A program made the translations under genes and the position numbers. Positions 1-9,898 of a DNA stretch of 64,000 bases are shown here, in pieces. The DNA is taken from positions 3,224,001 to 3,288,000 of the forward strand of contig NZ_CAJIMS010000001.1 in the NCBI RefSeq assembly GCF_905175375.1, written 5' to 3'. Within the stretch, counting starts at the first letter, position 1. Every line of letters begins with the position of its first letter. The notes below the pieces were generated by a model, which was not told the DNA's origin, searched no databases, and worked only from the letters and a program-made list of their open reading frames with translations. Origin of the DNA: Chryseobacterium aquaeductus. GTDB lineage: Bacteria; Bacteroidota; Bacteroidia; Flavobacteriales; Weeksellaceae.

Positions 1-2030
1 TTTCGGTTTGGAAGTTTTTGGTATTCAAAGCAAATTCCATCCCTTTATTCTCCATACTACCACCATTATACTTGTACGGTAAATTCATTCCTGGGAATCT
101 TATTTGTAATAATAAATCTTTAGTATCTCTTTTATAGAAATCTGCTGAAAATTTAATTCGGTTATTAATAAATCCAAAATCTACCCCAAAGTTTGTATCT
201 GTTGTTGTTTCCCAGGTTAAATCTGGATTCTTGGTTTGTGTTGGATTAAATATACCTGAATCTAAATACGTTTCTCTTTGCAAATCATAGTAAGAATAAG
301 CAGGGATACCTGAAATATTAGCCGTCTGTCCCCATCCTCCTCTTAATTTTAATTCTGAAATTGCGGAAACATTTTGCAAGAAATTTTCGTTAGAAACGAT
401 CCAAGAAGCAGAAACACCTGGCAAATAACTCCATTTATTTCCCTTAGCTAATGGAGATGCTCCATTGGCTCTAAATACCCCCATCACAGTATATTTATTA
501 CTAAGCGTATAAACCGCTCTACCAAAAAAAGAAGTGTATTTTGTGGTTTCTTTTAATAATTCTTGGTTTGCGTTTGTTTTTGCTAAAGAAAAATTGAACT
601 GGGTTGTACCATCAGGAAATTCTTCTCCATAAAATCTATCACGAGTATAATTTATTTCTTGAATGGCAACTCCGCCTAAAGCTGAAAAATCGTGCTTATC
701 CTTTTTAAAATTGTAATTTAACGTATTTTCAAAATTATAATTTCTGTCTACTACATTAGTTCTATCGCCAATTCCTTTTTTTTGTCTTCCGTAATTGGTT
801 TGGTAACCATCGGTAAATTTTGTTTGATCGGAGTCTATTACATCATAAGAAATGCTTGGTTTCCAAGTTAATCCTTTTGCTAAACGCACATCTAAACCTA
901 GATTACTCATAAATCTATTTTTTTTAGTATCATCTATAGTAGATTGATAAGCTACAGGATTTTCCCACGAAGATTGAAAAGGATTGGGTGTAAATTGACC
1001 TGGTAAATATCCATTAGCAAGAACGGCAGGATCTATAGGCAATACTTTTACCTCACTCCCATAAACAGGTAAAAATCTCGGTGTGACCAATGCAGAAAGT
1101 ACCACACCTCCTCTTGCTGTACTCAGATTATCTGATGTATTAGCTAATTTGGTGTTGAAGTAATTCAGAGAGGTATTCAACTTCAGCCAAGGCAATAAAT
1201 CGGCATCTAAATTTACTTTAAAGGAATATCTGTCAAACTGTGACGGATTAATAATTCCCTGAATATTTTGATACCCCATAGAAGTATAAGCTTTCACTTT
1301 TTCGTTTCCGAAAGAATAGCCTACATTGTAATTTTGGTCAAAACCTGTTTGGTACACTTCTTTTTCCCAATCGGTATCTATTCCTGAATATTTTGAATCA
1401 TTAGCAGTATTGAAATTAGAAACATTTATTTCTTTCAATAGTGTTTTGTACTGCTCCAGATTAAGAACATCTACATTATTTACTTTTTTAGACATTCCCC
1501 AATATGCATTGAAAGACAATTGGTTTTTATTAAATTTTCCTCTTTTTGTAGTAATAATTACCACACCACCACTTCCGTTTACGCCGTAAATTGCTGTCGA
1601 AGTAGCGTCTTTTAGGATGTTCATATCCACAATATCATCTGGATTAATCCCCGAAATATCTGTTGTTTGGATTCCATCAACTACATATAAAGGCGAAACC
1701 ATAGAAGATAAAGAGTTGTTTCCTCTAATTTTCACTTCTAAACCAGCCCCAGGTTTTCCTGAAGGTTGCACCACATTTACCCCTGCTGCATTACCTTGCA
1801 AAGCTTGTGCGACACTGTAAATCGGTCGGTTATCAAATGCATCCGATTTAATTGTAGAAACAGCACTGGTGAGATTTTGTTTTTTTACGCCACCATAACC
1901 AATCATTACTACCTCTTCAATCTTTTGTTCCTTTGGGATTGAGTCTGTAGTCTTTTTTTGAGCTTGAAAACTTGCAGTAAAATACAATACGGCAATCGCC
2001 CCCAAACTTCTTGACAATTTTAAATTCATA
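1..2030 (-). CDS. SusC/RagA-like TonB-dependent outer-membrane receptor (3' end outside window)
   Basis: About 676 residues are visible from ATG at 2030; the C-terminus lies beyond the left edge. A signal peptide (MNLKLSRSLGAIAVLYF, ending near FQAQ) is followed by the IEEVVMIGYG segment typical of SusC-type receptors. The plug follows, with the VRGN-like stretch read here as VKIRGNNSLSS and then PLYVVDGIQ, then many amphipathic beta-barrel strands. The usual N-terminal carboxypeptidase-regulatory-like domain is missing: the plug starts about 30 residues after the signal peptide. The family imports oligosaccharides or peptides with a SusD lipoprotein, which would normally lie downstream, off the window. 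It is divergent from the MFS gene. The substrate is unknown. Confidence 0.9.
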
Positions 2031-2125
2031 TTCAGTTAGTTTTTTAATTCTCAAATTGAGACAATAAAAATATATTATTTTTTAATTATTTAACATCTAA
2101 TTCACAATTATTTTAATTTTTCCTC

Positions 2126-2133
2126 TATTTTTG
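2126..2133 (+). promoter_or_regulatory. Bacteroidota -7 element for the MFS gene
   Basis: TATTTTTG matches TAnnTTTG and lies about 73 bases before the ATG at 2207. The -33 element is not clear. It sits in the divergent spacer between the SusC-like gene and the MFS gene. Confidence 0.45.
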
Positions 2134-2206
2134 GGGCTTCAAAGGCATAAAAAATATGTTAATAGTTATAAAAATTCATTAAAAATAAAGTAATTCCGTT
2201 CCCAAA

Positions 2207-3394
2207 ATGCACATTAAGCCTACCAATATTCCACTTCCGCTGAAATTAACCTTCTTCATTTTTTCGATGGTGCTCAATTGTATGGGCATTGTGATTTTAC
2301 AATTATCTGAGGAAAATATAGGTTATGATCAACTAGGATTTTTAGAATCTTTCAAAGATCTTCCTATTGCATTTATCTCTCTGTTTGCCGTTAATTTCAT
2401 TGGTAAAATAGGAACTAAAAAATCTCTTATTTTGGCATTGAGCATTGTGGGTATTTGCTCTTTTATACTTCCTTTTGTACAAGTATTTTGGTTTTATAAA
2501 CTTTGGTTTGCAATCATAGGAACTTCTTTTGCAATCGGGAAAATATGTGTTTATGGCATAATAAGAAACAATATTATAGAAGAAAAATCTCTTGCGAAAA
2601 CCATGAATAGTGTGGAAGCTTCTTTTATGATAGGTATTTTTGTAGTAAATGTAGGTTTTGGATGGTTAATCGCCAGCGAATACTCAGAATATTGGAAATT
2701 TGGTTTTATATTTATCTCGTTGGTGTCTCTTCTTACGATTTATCTTTTGAGTAAAGCTCATATCATTGAAGCCGATAAGAATATTAAAGCCAATATTATT
2801 TCAAATTTATTATCATTCAGAAAAACGCCAGTCTTACTATTTATTGCAATAATATTTTTTATTGTTTTTACGGAGCAAAGTTTCAATTCTTGGTTGCCTG
2901 CTTTTTATAAGAATCACTTGAAGGTCAACTCTTTCTTCGCAATACAAGCATCTTCCATGCTTGCGGTATTTTCTTATATCGGAAGGATCATTACCGCAAA
3001 TATTATCCAAAGATTTGCATTGCGATCGTATTTTATTTTCTGTCTCGGATGTATAATTTCACTTTTGAGCATTATTTTCTGGATTCAGTATTTTGGAAGC
3101 GGAGATTCTGAAATATTGCTTTATCTGTTTCCGGTTATCGGTTTGTTTCTCTCACCACTTTATCCTGTAATCAATTCTAAAATGATTTCACAGATCGACA
3201 AACAAAAAATAAATACCTTCACCTCCGTCATTGTAATTTTCTCCTCATTGGGAAGTTCTGTAAGTTCAATATTAATGTCTTTACTATTTAATAATCAAAT
3301 GCTTACATTTTATTCTCTTTATATTTTGATGGCTGTTGTCATCATATTTATATTGAGTTTAATATATTTTAAACAAGAACAATTCAGAAATTAA
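2207..3394 (+). CDS. MFS transporter
   Basis: A 395-residue, highly hydrophobic protein with about 12 predicted membrane helices. A charged central loop (roughly residues 187-205, AHIIEADKNIKANI) separates two six-helix halves, the classic major facilitator layout. The loop GKIGTKKS after helix 2 resembles the family's G-x-x-x-D-R/K-x-G-R/K motif. A Nudix-fold regulator gene follows 24 bases downstream and an acyl-CoA dehydrogenase after that, so the pair may be a small uptake unit with its own regulator. The divergent SusC-like receptor suggests a sugar or sugar-derivative substrate, but this is inference from position. Confidence 0.85.
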   Translation: MHIKPTNIPLPLKLTFFIFSMVLNCMGIVILQLSEENIGYDQLGFLESFKDLPIAFISLFAVNFIGKIGTKKSLILALSIVGICSFILPFVQVFWFYKLWFAIIGTSFAIGKICVYGIIRNNIIEEKSLAKTMNSVEASFMIGIFVVNVGFGWLIASEYSEYWKFGFIFISLVSLLTIYLLSKAHIIEADKNIKANIISNLLSFRKTPVLLFIAIIFFIVFTEQSFNSWLPAFYKNHLKVNSFFAIQASSMLAVFSYIGRIITANIIQRFALRSYFIFCLGCIISLLSIIFWIQYFGSGDSEILLYLFPVIGLFLSPLYPVINSKMISQIDKQKINTFTSVIVIFSSLGSSVSSILMSLLFNNQMLTFYSLYILMAVVIIFILSLIYFKQEQFRN

Positions 3395-3417
3395 AAAATA
3401 GTTTTATTTTTACATAC

Positions 3418-4158
3418 ATGAAAACGGACGGCTCAAAAAATATAGAAACACTAAAACAGCTTATTGAGGAGAAAGATTTTATTCCTAATATCTCTGTAGA
3501 CTGCACCATCTTTGGTTTTCATAATAATATTCTGAAGGTTTTGCTTTTAAAATATCATGACTTAGATCTTTGGTCACTGCCAGGCGGTTTTGTTTTTCTC
3601 AATGAAGATCTGCGTGAAGCTGCAGACAGAGTTTTGTACGAAAGAACACATCTTAAAGGTCTTTTTTTGGAGCAGTTTCATACTTTCGGAAGATTAGATC
3701 GTACCGAAAACAATGTTCACAGAACTCTTATCAGTAATAAAGGCCTTGATGTACCAAAAGATCACTGGATTCTACAGCGGTTTATCACAGTTGGATACTG
3801 CAGTCTGATCGATTTTTCTTTAGCAAATACATTTCCGGATGCATTCAACGAAACCTGTGCTTGGTTTGAAGTAAGTAAACTACCGAATATGGCGTTTGAT
3901 CATGACAGAGTAATCGCTGAAGGTTTAGAATATCTGCGCAAAAATATTGATACTCAGGTTGCTGCAAGCAATCTTTTGCCGGAGAAGTTTACGATGAAAG
4001 ATCTTCAGTCTCTGTACGAAACTATTTTGGGCGAAAAATTCAGAAGAAATAATTTCCAACGTAAGATATTGAGCATGAACTCATTGGAAAGACTTGAAAA
4101 ACTATTCGACGGCTCTGCCAACAAAGCACCTTATCTCTACAAATTTATCAAAGAATAG
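3418..4158 (+). CDS. Nudix-domain transcriptional regulator (NrtR/AraR-like)
   Basis: 246 residues. The N-terminal two thirds is a Nudix fold: VDCTIFGF, then LWSLPGGFVFLNEDLREAA near residues 55-75. The C-terminal part (EKFTMKDLQSLYETILGEK) is the winged-helix segment typical of NrtR-type regulators. The Nudix box is degenerate: the REUxEE core reads as DRVLYER, so hydrolysis is unlikely and the domain probably senses a nucleotide-sugar or sugar ligand. In Bacteroidota such proteins regulate sugar utilisation genes. Here it directly follows an MFS transporter gene, its likely target. The ligand cannot be read from sequence. Confidence 0.8.
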   Translation: MKTDGSKNIETLKQLIEEKDFIPNISVDCTIFGFHNNILKVLLLKYHDLDLWSLPGGFVFLNEDLREAADRVLYERTHLKGLFLEQFHTFGRLDRTENNVHRTLISNKGLDVPKDHWILQRFITVGYCSLIDFSLANTFPDAFNETCAWFEVSKLPNMAFDHDRVIAEGLEYLRKNIDTQVAASNLLPEKFTMKDLQSLYETILGEKFRRNNFQRKILSMNSLERLEKLFDGSANKAPYLYKFIKE

Positions 4159-4226
4159 TTTTATTTTTTTATTAAAAAATTTTCCCAGACAATGCGAAAA
4201 GTATTATTTTTAGGAAAATTAATTTA

Positions 4227-5405
4227 ATGTCATATTATCCTCTTACAAGCATCCCGGATTACTACGGAATTGATGCTTTACTTAGCGAAGAACACAAGCT
4301 TATACGCCAATCTGTAAGAGATTGGGTTGAAAGTTTTGTAATGCCAAATATAGATCAGGCTGCCCAAGATCACACAGATTTGCCCGGATTAATGAAAGAA
4401 TTGGGGAAAATTGGGGCTTTGGGACCTTACATTCCGGAAGAATACGGCGGTTCCGGACTTGACCAAATTTCCTATGGTTTGATCATGCAGGAATTGGAAA
4501 GAGGAGATTCTGCGGTGCGTTCTGCGGCTTCTGTACAAAGTTCTTTGGTGATGTTTCCAATCAACGAATTTGGTTCTGAGGAACAAAAAAGAAAATATTT
4601 GCCCAAACTAGCTTCTGGTGAAATGATTGGTTCATTTGGTTTGACCGAACCAAATCATGGTTCTGACCCAAGCTCAATGGAATCTCAGTTTAAAGATATG
4701 GGAGATCATTATCTTCTGAACGGTGCCAAAATGTGGATTACCAACTCTCCTCTTTGCGATATCGCAGTAATTTGGGCAAAAAATGAAGAAGGAAAAGTAC
4801 AGGGATTGATCGTTGAGAGAGGAATGGAAGGCTTTACAACTCCTGAAACTCATAACAAATGGAGTTTACGAGCTTCAAAAACAGGTGAATTGGTATTTAA
4901 TAACGTGAAAGTTCCGAAAGAGAATTTACTTCCGGGAGTTACGGGATTGAAAGGACCTTTATCTTGTTTAAATTCAGCGAGATATGGTATTTCTTGGGGC
5001 GTTATCGGTGCTGCTATTGATTGCTACTGTACTGCAGTCCAGTATTCTAAAGAAAGAAAACAATTCGGAAAACCAGTTGGAGCATTTCAATTACAGCAGA
5101 AAAAATTAGCTGAATTTTTAACCGAAATCACTAAAGCTCAGTTACTTTGTCTACAATTAGGAACATTGAAAAACGATCATAAAGCTACACCTGCACAGAT
5201 TTCTATGGCGAAAAGAAATAATGTAAAAATGGCGATCGACATTGCAAGAGAATCTCGTCAGATTCTTGGCGGAATGGGAATCATGGGTGAATTTCCGATG
5301 ATGAGACATGCTGCAAATCTAGAATCTGTAATTACTTACGAAGGAACACACGATGTTCATTTATTGATTACAGGTCTTGATATTACGGGATTTAATGCTT
5401 TTTAA
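4227..5405 (+). CDS. Acyl-CoA dehydrogenase, glutaryl-CoA dehydrogenase type
   Basis: 392 residues, normal family length. The FAD-binding middle region is seen as FGLTEPNHGSDPSSM and WITNSPLCDIAVIWAK. The flavin/subunit-contact region is KERKQFGKPVGAFQLQQ. The C-terminal ITYEGTHDVHLLITGLDITG carries the catalytic Glu in the EGTHD context characteristic of glutaryl-CoA dehydrogenases, which oxidise and decarboxylate glutaryl-CoA to crotonyl-CoA in lysine and tryptophan breakdown. It is followed by a strong terminator. It is 68 bases from the Nudix regulator gene; co-transcription is possible but unproven. Assignment among acyl-CoA dehydrogenase subtypes is fairly, not fully, secure. Confidence 0.88.
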   Translation: MSYYPLTSIPDYYGIDALLSEEHKLIRQSVRDWVESFVMPNIDQAAQDHTDLPGLMKELGKIGALGPYIPEEYGGSGLDQISYGLIMQELERGDSAVRSAASVQSSLVMFPINEFGSEEQKRKYLPKLASGEMIGSFGLTEPNHGSDPSSMESQFKDMGDHYLLNGAKMWITNSPLCDIAVIWAKNEEGKVQGLIVERGMEGFTTPETHNKWSLRASKTGELVFNNVKVPKENLLPGVTGLKGPLSCLNSARYGISWGVIGAAIDCYCTAVQYSKERKQFGKPVGAFQLQQKKLAEFLTEITKAQLLCLQLGTLKNDHKATPAQISMAKRNNVKMAIDIARESRQILGGMGIMGEFPMMRHAANLESVITYEGTHDVHLLITGLDITGFNAF

Positions 5406-5433
5406 AATATTAAAAAATATAAAATATTCTAAA

Positions 5434-5466
5434 AAAAGATGACTGAGATTTTCTTAGTCATCTTTT
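5434..5466. terminator. Bidirectional terminator
   Basis: AAAAGATGACT pairs perfectly with AGTCATCTTTT across an 11-nt loop, with A and T tracts on both sides. It lies between the convergent dehydrogenase and AddB-like genes. Confidence 0.85.
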
Positions 5467-5467
5467 C

Positions 5468-8167
5468 TTAATAATTATAAACTCTTACACTCTCGACAAA
5501 GCTGATTTCTGGATTTAAAATTTCCATAATCAGACTTTTTACAGATTGCATTGCATCATCCAGATTTCCTTGAGCAAATTCTAAAGATGCAACACCTTTC
5601 TTGGCATCTGCAAAACTCCAGATTCCTGTTTCAATCGGGAAACCCCAGAATTCAGGTAAACTTTGAACTACATATTGATAAATACAAAGCTGCAAAGCTT
5701 GTTTACGATCATCTTTGTGGAAATAATTATCAATATTTTCAGAATCTATTTTCACCGTCAAATTTTTGATCTTCGCTGTTTTATAATCGATAATTCTCAC
5801 AGTTCCGTTTAGTCGGTCTATTCTGTCAATAAATCCAAAAAAGGAAACTTTATCTTTTTTTGCTTCATCCAGATAAAAATCAACGCTTTCGAATCTTCTT
5901 TCAATATCAATTATTTCTAAAGAATTGCCTTGTTTTATAAGTTCTAAATCATGATTCAAAATGTTTTCAATCACTTTTTTAGCAATAGCTTTGTGAATAA
6001 AATTCATTCCTTTATCATAGAATTCCGGCTGATGTTTAAGTTTTTGAATAGCAATATTTATGTATTCATCTATTTGTTTAATTAAAATTTCTAAATCTTT
6101 TACTTTTAATACTTTACCTTTTATAATTTCATATATTTCTTGAAGTGTATAATGGACGAGATTTCCGTAATTTCTTATAGAAAGTTCTTCTTCAATTTCA
6201 TCCGTTTCGGAAGTATTCAGAATTTTAGATAGATAAAAATCAATCGGATTGTAGAGATAACTTGTAAGGTGAGATGCAGAAACTCTGTCTTTCCATTTTT
6301 CAAGTTGCTGAATAACAATAGGTGTTTTGGTGATCTCGACAGGCTGACTAGAAATTGGTTCTGAAGTATTTTCAACAATTAAATGCTCGATTACGTGATT
6401 GCTTTCCATCTCAATTTGGGTAATAAACCTGCTTTTTTCACCCGTATTTACGCCAGAACTCAATGCATTGAAAAGTAAATGTACATTCTTAGCATCCTGA
6501 ATCAGACGATAAAAATGGTACGCATAAATACTGTCATTTTCAAGAAAAGTGTGCAGATCAAAATGTCTTCTGATGTCAAATGGAATATAAGTATTCTGAG
6601 AATTGCCGAGCGGTAATTTCCCTTCATTTACCGATAGTAAAATAACGTTTTCAAAGTTAAGTAAACGTGTTTCTAAAAGTCCCATTACCTGCAACCCTTT
6701 CAGCGGCTCACCCTGAAAATCGATGCTTTCAGAATTGATATGCTGATTGATCAAAACTTCCAAAGTATCCATCTTAATTTCGAATCCGTAAGGCGAAATT
6801 TGATTTTTAATAACCTTAAATGAATTTTCGAAGTGAGATACGTTTTCATACTGTATATCATCCAGTTCAATCCATTTAATTTGCTGACAAAATGTGATCA
6901 GCAAGTCTAAATAATCATATCCGGAATCAGCTTTTTGAAGAAGATTAAAATAAGACAGTCCGCTCAATAATTCGGTGAAAAGATTTGCGGAAATGTATAC
7001 AATATTCCGTTCTTCAATTTTAGATTTGAAATCACTAATTATTTTTTCATCATCATCATTTTGAGGTAGTTCTTCCAAAATCGGAAAAATATCACGGTAA
7101 TAATAAGAAGATTTATTTTTCTCTAATTGTTTCTGAAGATAAAAAAGTTGCTTTACCGCATTAGAAAATGATAGATTTTTTAGAGGAAAACCCATCGTAA
7201 TGTTCAGGTTTTGTACTTCATGCATTACATTTAAACTAGCTGGCAAAAGATTTTCGTCTAATAAAACAACTGCAGTGTTGGTGAAAGTTTTGTTGTCGAT
7301 TTCTTTAAAAAGATCCGGAAGAACTTTAGTTTGCGTTACATTTCCGGAAACTTCATATATTTTAATGTTTTTTGGTTGGTTAAAATCATTTTCAATCCAG
7401 CTGAACGCTCTGCTGTCGTTGAATTCCTTCCATAATTTGTGACTCCGAAGAAATTTTCCGGCTTCTTGTCTTTCATCATCAAAATAGTAATGGTCTGCCT
7501 GAAAAAAACACTGCGCTTTGTCCCATTGTAAAAGGTTTTTTACTAATTTTTCTTCGACCGGAGTGAAGGCGTTAAAACCGCAAAAAACAAATTGCTTGTC
7601 TATATTTTTTGTATAACCAACGAGTTTTGATTTGGCAGCCTCGTGAATCATTCCCGGAGTTGCCCAATTTTTTTCTTTTAATTTTTCCTTTAGAACAGGA
7701 AGGAATACATTCATATTTCTCCAGAAATTCAGAAATTTTTTCCTGGGAACATCTTCATCGTCACCTAAATCCTGAGCCCAATCTTTAATACGCTCTTCAT
7801 CAAACATATATTGCAAAACCGCAGCATCACTTTCAGAAAACTTCAGAATATCATCCCAGTCTTTCTGAAGCGTAGGAAACCATTTTAGAAAATCGGCAAA
7901 ATCATCATTTGGAATAAGGTTCAAATTTTTATATACATCAAAAGAAAACAACCATAAAGCAATACCGTCAATCGTCTGAAGATCAACAATATCAACAATT
8001 AATTCTTCAATGGTAAAAAAATTGGGAAGAAATCCTGAGTAATTATTCTCTTCCAAAATCTGCCTGATAAAAACGATAGGTCTTTTACCCGGTAAAACGA
8101 TGTTAAATTGAGACAAATCTGTATTTTGCGTCAACAATTCGTCTATAATCTTATTAAGGAATTTCAA
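5468..8167 (-). CDS. PD-(D/E)XK nuclease superfamily protein, AddB-like
   Basis: 899 residues. The C-terminal nuclease has LVHYTLQEIYE (helix before the core), GFIDRIDR and IIDYKTAK, giving the D...D-x-K catalytic set. The N-terminal part (VLPGKRPIVFIRQIL) and middle (LLETRLLNFENVILLSVNEG, QNTYIPFDIRR) match the inactive helicase-like portion of AddB/RexB-type DNA-repair nucleases, which work with a UvrD-like AddA helicase-nuclease; no partner is in this window. The best start is TTG at 8167, in the normal N-terminal position for the family (KFLNKIIDELL). It overlaps the stop of the upstream DUF922 gene as TTGA, implying translational coupling. Ends at the shared terminator. Confidence 0.85.
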   Translation of the reverse strand: MKFLNKIIDELLTQNTDLSQFNIVLPGKRPIVFIRQILEENNYSGFLPNFFTIEELIVDIVDLQTIDGIALWLFSFDVYKNLNLIPNDDFADFLKWFPTLQKDWDDILKFSESDAAVLQYMFDEERIKDWAQDLGDDEDVPRKKFLNFWRNMNVFLPVLKEKLKEKNWATPGMIHEAAKSKLVGYTKNIDKQFVFCGFNAFTPVEEKLVKNLLQWDKAQCFFQADHYYFDDERQEAGKFLRSHKLWKEFNDSRAFSWIENDFNQPKNIKIYEVSGNVTQTKVLPDLFKEIDNKTFTNTAVVLLDENLLPASLNVMHEVQNLNITMGFPLKNLSFSNAVKQLFYLQKQLEKNKSSYYYRDIFPILEELPQNDDDEKIISDFKSKIEERNIVYISANLFTELLSGLSYFNLLQKADSGYDYLDLLITFCQQIKWIELDDIQYENVSHFENSFKVIKNQISPYGFEIKMDTLEVLINQHINSESIDFQGEPLKGLQVMGLLETRLLNFENVILLSVNEGKLPLGNSQNTYIPFDIRRHFDLHTFLENDSIYAYHFYRLIQDAKNVHLLFNALSSGVNTGEKSRFITQIEMESNHVIEHLIVENTSEPISSQPVEITKTPIVIQQLEKWKDRVSASHLTSYLYNPIDFYLSKILNTSETDEIEEELSIRNYGNLVHYTLQEIYEIIKGKVLKVKDLEILIKQIDEYINIAIQKLKHQPEFYDKGMNFIHKAIAKKVIENILNHDLELIKQGNSLEIIDIERRFESVDFYLDEAKKDKVSFFGFIDRIDRLNGTVRIIDYKTAKIKNLTVKIDSENIDNYFHKDDRKQALQLCIYQYVVQSLPEFWGFPIETGIWSFADAKKGVASLEFAQGNLDDAMQSVKSLIMEILNPEISFVESVRVYNY

Positions 8168-8700
8168 AGTTTACGGTAGTTTGTTAGTTGCTCTAGTTCA
8201 TTGCTGATCGTTTGATCATATTCAGCTTGTTTTTCTTTATTCATACCATGTTCGGTTACACCGTCGTATAGAGCCTGAAAATTTCTGTAGTCTTTAATGA
8301 TTCTGTTATAAAGTGTTTGAAAATTTTTATCGTAATCACTGGTCGTTTTTATCTTATCAGCAATTTCTTTTCGCAGCTTTCTTGCGTATATTTCTGCAAT
8401 GTCAAAATGTTTTTGCTCGTGGTTCAAGACGTAATCATTGATTCTTTTATCGTCTTTCCAAGATTTATCTTCGTTGAAAATGGTTTCAACCTTGATTGTA
8501 GCCGCACCTTTTGGGTTTGAAGATTTCACTACCGAATAGACCCAGCCACAATGTGTGTAAGCCACAATATCTTTTCCGTTCTGATTATTGATTTTACTTT
8601 TAAAATTACTCCAAACCAATTTCCTGTCTTGCTTCCACTCTATTCGCTGACTCCATAATCCATTGGAAATCAAAAATAAAACTAAAAATAAATACTTCAT
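8164..8700 (-). CDS. DUF922 family secreted protein (predicted metalloprotease-like)
   Basis: 178 residues with an N-terminal signal peptide (MKYLFLVLFLISNGLWSQ). The core HEQKHFDIAEIYARKLR near residues 93-110 has the HExxH-like arrangement that defines DUF922 and suggests a zinc-dependent peptidase fold. The middle (WSNFKSKINNQNG, AYTHCGW) is typical of the family. Its ATG shares one base with the stop of the upstream lipoprotein gene, and its stop overlaps the TTG start of the AddB-like gene, so the three probably form one transcript. Activity is unproven. Confidence 0.75.
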   Translation of the reverse strand: MKYLFLVLFLISNGLWSQRIEWKQDRKLVWSNFKSKINNQNGKDIVAYTHCGWVYSVVKSSNPKGAATIKVETIFNEDKSWKDDKRINDYVLNHEQKHFDIAEIYARKLRKEIADKIKTTSDYDKNFQTLYNRIIKDYRNFQALYDGVTEHGMNKEKQAEYDQTISNELEQLTNYRKL

Positions 8701-9110
8701 TATTCTACAACGATTGTTTTGGTAATAAAATTGTTATCGCCATTCCAAAATTTAAAAGTGTAAGTTCCCACCTGTTGCGGACTAAAATTGATCTGATTTG
8801 CAGAAACATAATTAGCCTGCGTGCAAGAACCATTCGTATGATACTGATAAGCAGTTATATGTCTCGAAAAATTACCTGAATGTACATAATCATATCCATA
8901 AAATCCCTGACATTTTGATGCATACGTAGAATAAGTTCTTATGCTCTGAACGCTAAAAACAGACATCGTATCATTTATTATTTTTACACTGTCAATCTTC
9001 ACTTTATCTGCAAATTCGATGGTTTCGTAATCATCTTCATCTTTACAGGAAGTAGTGAAAACTCCAGCAACAAAAATGAGAGACAGACTCAGTTTTACTA
9101 TAGATTTCAT
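8700..9110 (-). CDS. Hypothetical lipoprotein
   Basis: 136 residues from ATG at 9110, chosen over an upstream alternative because the lipoprotein signal begins there: MKSIVKLSLSLIFVAGVF followed by the lipobox FTTSC. After the Cys, acidic residues (KDEDDYE) are typical of surface-directed Bacteroidota lipoproteins. The rest is beta-rich with a cluster of Tyr and two further Cys (ASKCQGFYGY, GSCTQANY) that could form a disulphide, and the end reads like a small Ig-like strand set (GTYTFKFWNGDNNFITKTIVV). No family is recognised. It is first of a probable three-gene unit with the DUF922 and AddB-like genes. Confidence 0.7.
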   Translation of the reverse strand: MKSIVKLSLSLIFVAGVFTTSCKDEDDYETIEFADKVKIDSVKIINDTMSVFSVQSIRTYSTYASKCQGFYGYDYVHSGNFSRHITAYQYHTNGSCTQANYVSANQINFSPQQVGTYTFKFWNGDNNFITKTIVVE

Positions 9111-9170
9111 GATATTGGATTTAGAACATTTAAATATAGATCGCAAACAAAACTTATTATTGATGCTAAT

Positions 9171-9806
9171 TTACGAATTAAAATTACCTTTTGATAAATA
9201 AACTACTTTTTTTGTATCAAAAAATTCTTCTTCAAAATAATTTTTAAGATTAAAGATTTCGCACTTCAATCCGGCCAATTCTTCAGCCAAATCTCCACCT
9301 TTTAAATATAAAACGCCGTTGTGTTTTGTGTTAAATTGTTCTTTTTCAAATTTCCCTTTCAGCCATCTCAGAAATTCCGGCATTTGGGTCACTGCTCTGC
9401 TTACGACAAAATGAAATTTTTCTTTTACTTTTTCTGCTCTGCCATGAATTGCAGTAACGTTAGTCAATCCAATACCTTCTGCTACTGCATTTACAACGGT
9501 AATTTTTTTTCCTATAGAATCAATCAATGTAAATATTGTTTCAGGATAAAGAATTGCTAAAGGAATTCCTGGGAATCCACCACCGGTTCCGATATCTAAA
9601 ACTTTTGTTCCCGGAGCAAATTCCATGATTTTTGCAACGCCTAAGGAATGCAGAATATGCTTTTCATAAAGGGATTCCATATCTTTTCTGGAGATTACAT
9701 TTATTTTTTCGTTCCACTCACCATATAGACTTTCTAATTTTGAAAACTGCTCAATTTGTTTTTCGGAAAGTTCCGGGAAATATTTTTGAATTAACGCTAT
9801 AGACAT
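9171..9806 (-). CDS. rsmG: 16S rRNA (guanine527-N7)-methyltransferase
   Basis: 211 residues from ATG at 9806 (MSIALIQKYFPELSEKQ). The SAM-binding motif KVLDIGTGGGFPGIPLAI near residues 68-85 is diagnostic of RsmG (GidB). Further family segments are LIDSIGKKITVVNAV, HGRAEKVKEKFHFVVSRAV and the C-terminal GGDLAEEL. It methylates G527 in the 530 loop of 16S rRNA. An upstream TTG at 9827 is rejected because it overlaps the -7 promoter element at 9825-9832. Confidence 0.95.
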   Translation of the reverse strand: MSIALIQKYFPELSEKQIEQFSKLESLYGEWNEKINVISRKDMESLYEKHILHSLGVAKIMEFAPGTKVLDIGTGGGFPGIPLAILYPETIFTLIDSIGKKITVVNAVAEGIGLTNVTAIHGRAEKVKEKFHFVVSRAVTQMPEFLRWLKGKFEKEQFNTKHNGVLYLKGGDLAEELAGLKCEIFNLKNYFEEEFFDTKKVVYLSKGNFNS

Positions 9807-9824
9807 ACGATTGATAATATAAAG

Positions 9825-9832
9825 CAAAAATA
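9825..9832 (-). promoter_or_regulatory. -7 promoter element for rsmG
   Basis: The minus strand reads TATTTTTG, matching TAnnTTTG, 19 bases before the rsmG ATG at 9806. This placement supports the internal ATG start. Confidence 0.6.
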
Positions 9833-9848
9833 AGTTTAAAATATAAAA

Positions 9849-9875
9849 AAAACTTCTTTGTAGAAAAGAAGTTTT
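9849..9875 (-). terminator. Terminator downstream of the TraB/GumN-like gene
   Basis: AAAACTTCTT and AAGAAGTTTT form a 10-bp stem with a 7-nt loop, followed on the minus strand by a U tract. Confidence 0.75.
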
Positions 9876-9898
9876 GAGAATTGTGAGTAACTTTTATT

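Noticed and set aside
3418..4158. Active Nudix hydrolase
   Set aside because: The Nudix box lacks the second pair of glutamates and a winged-helix segment follows, so a regulator is the better call.
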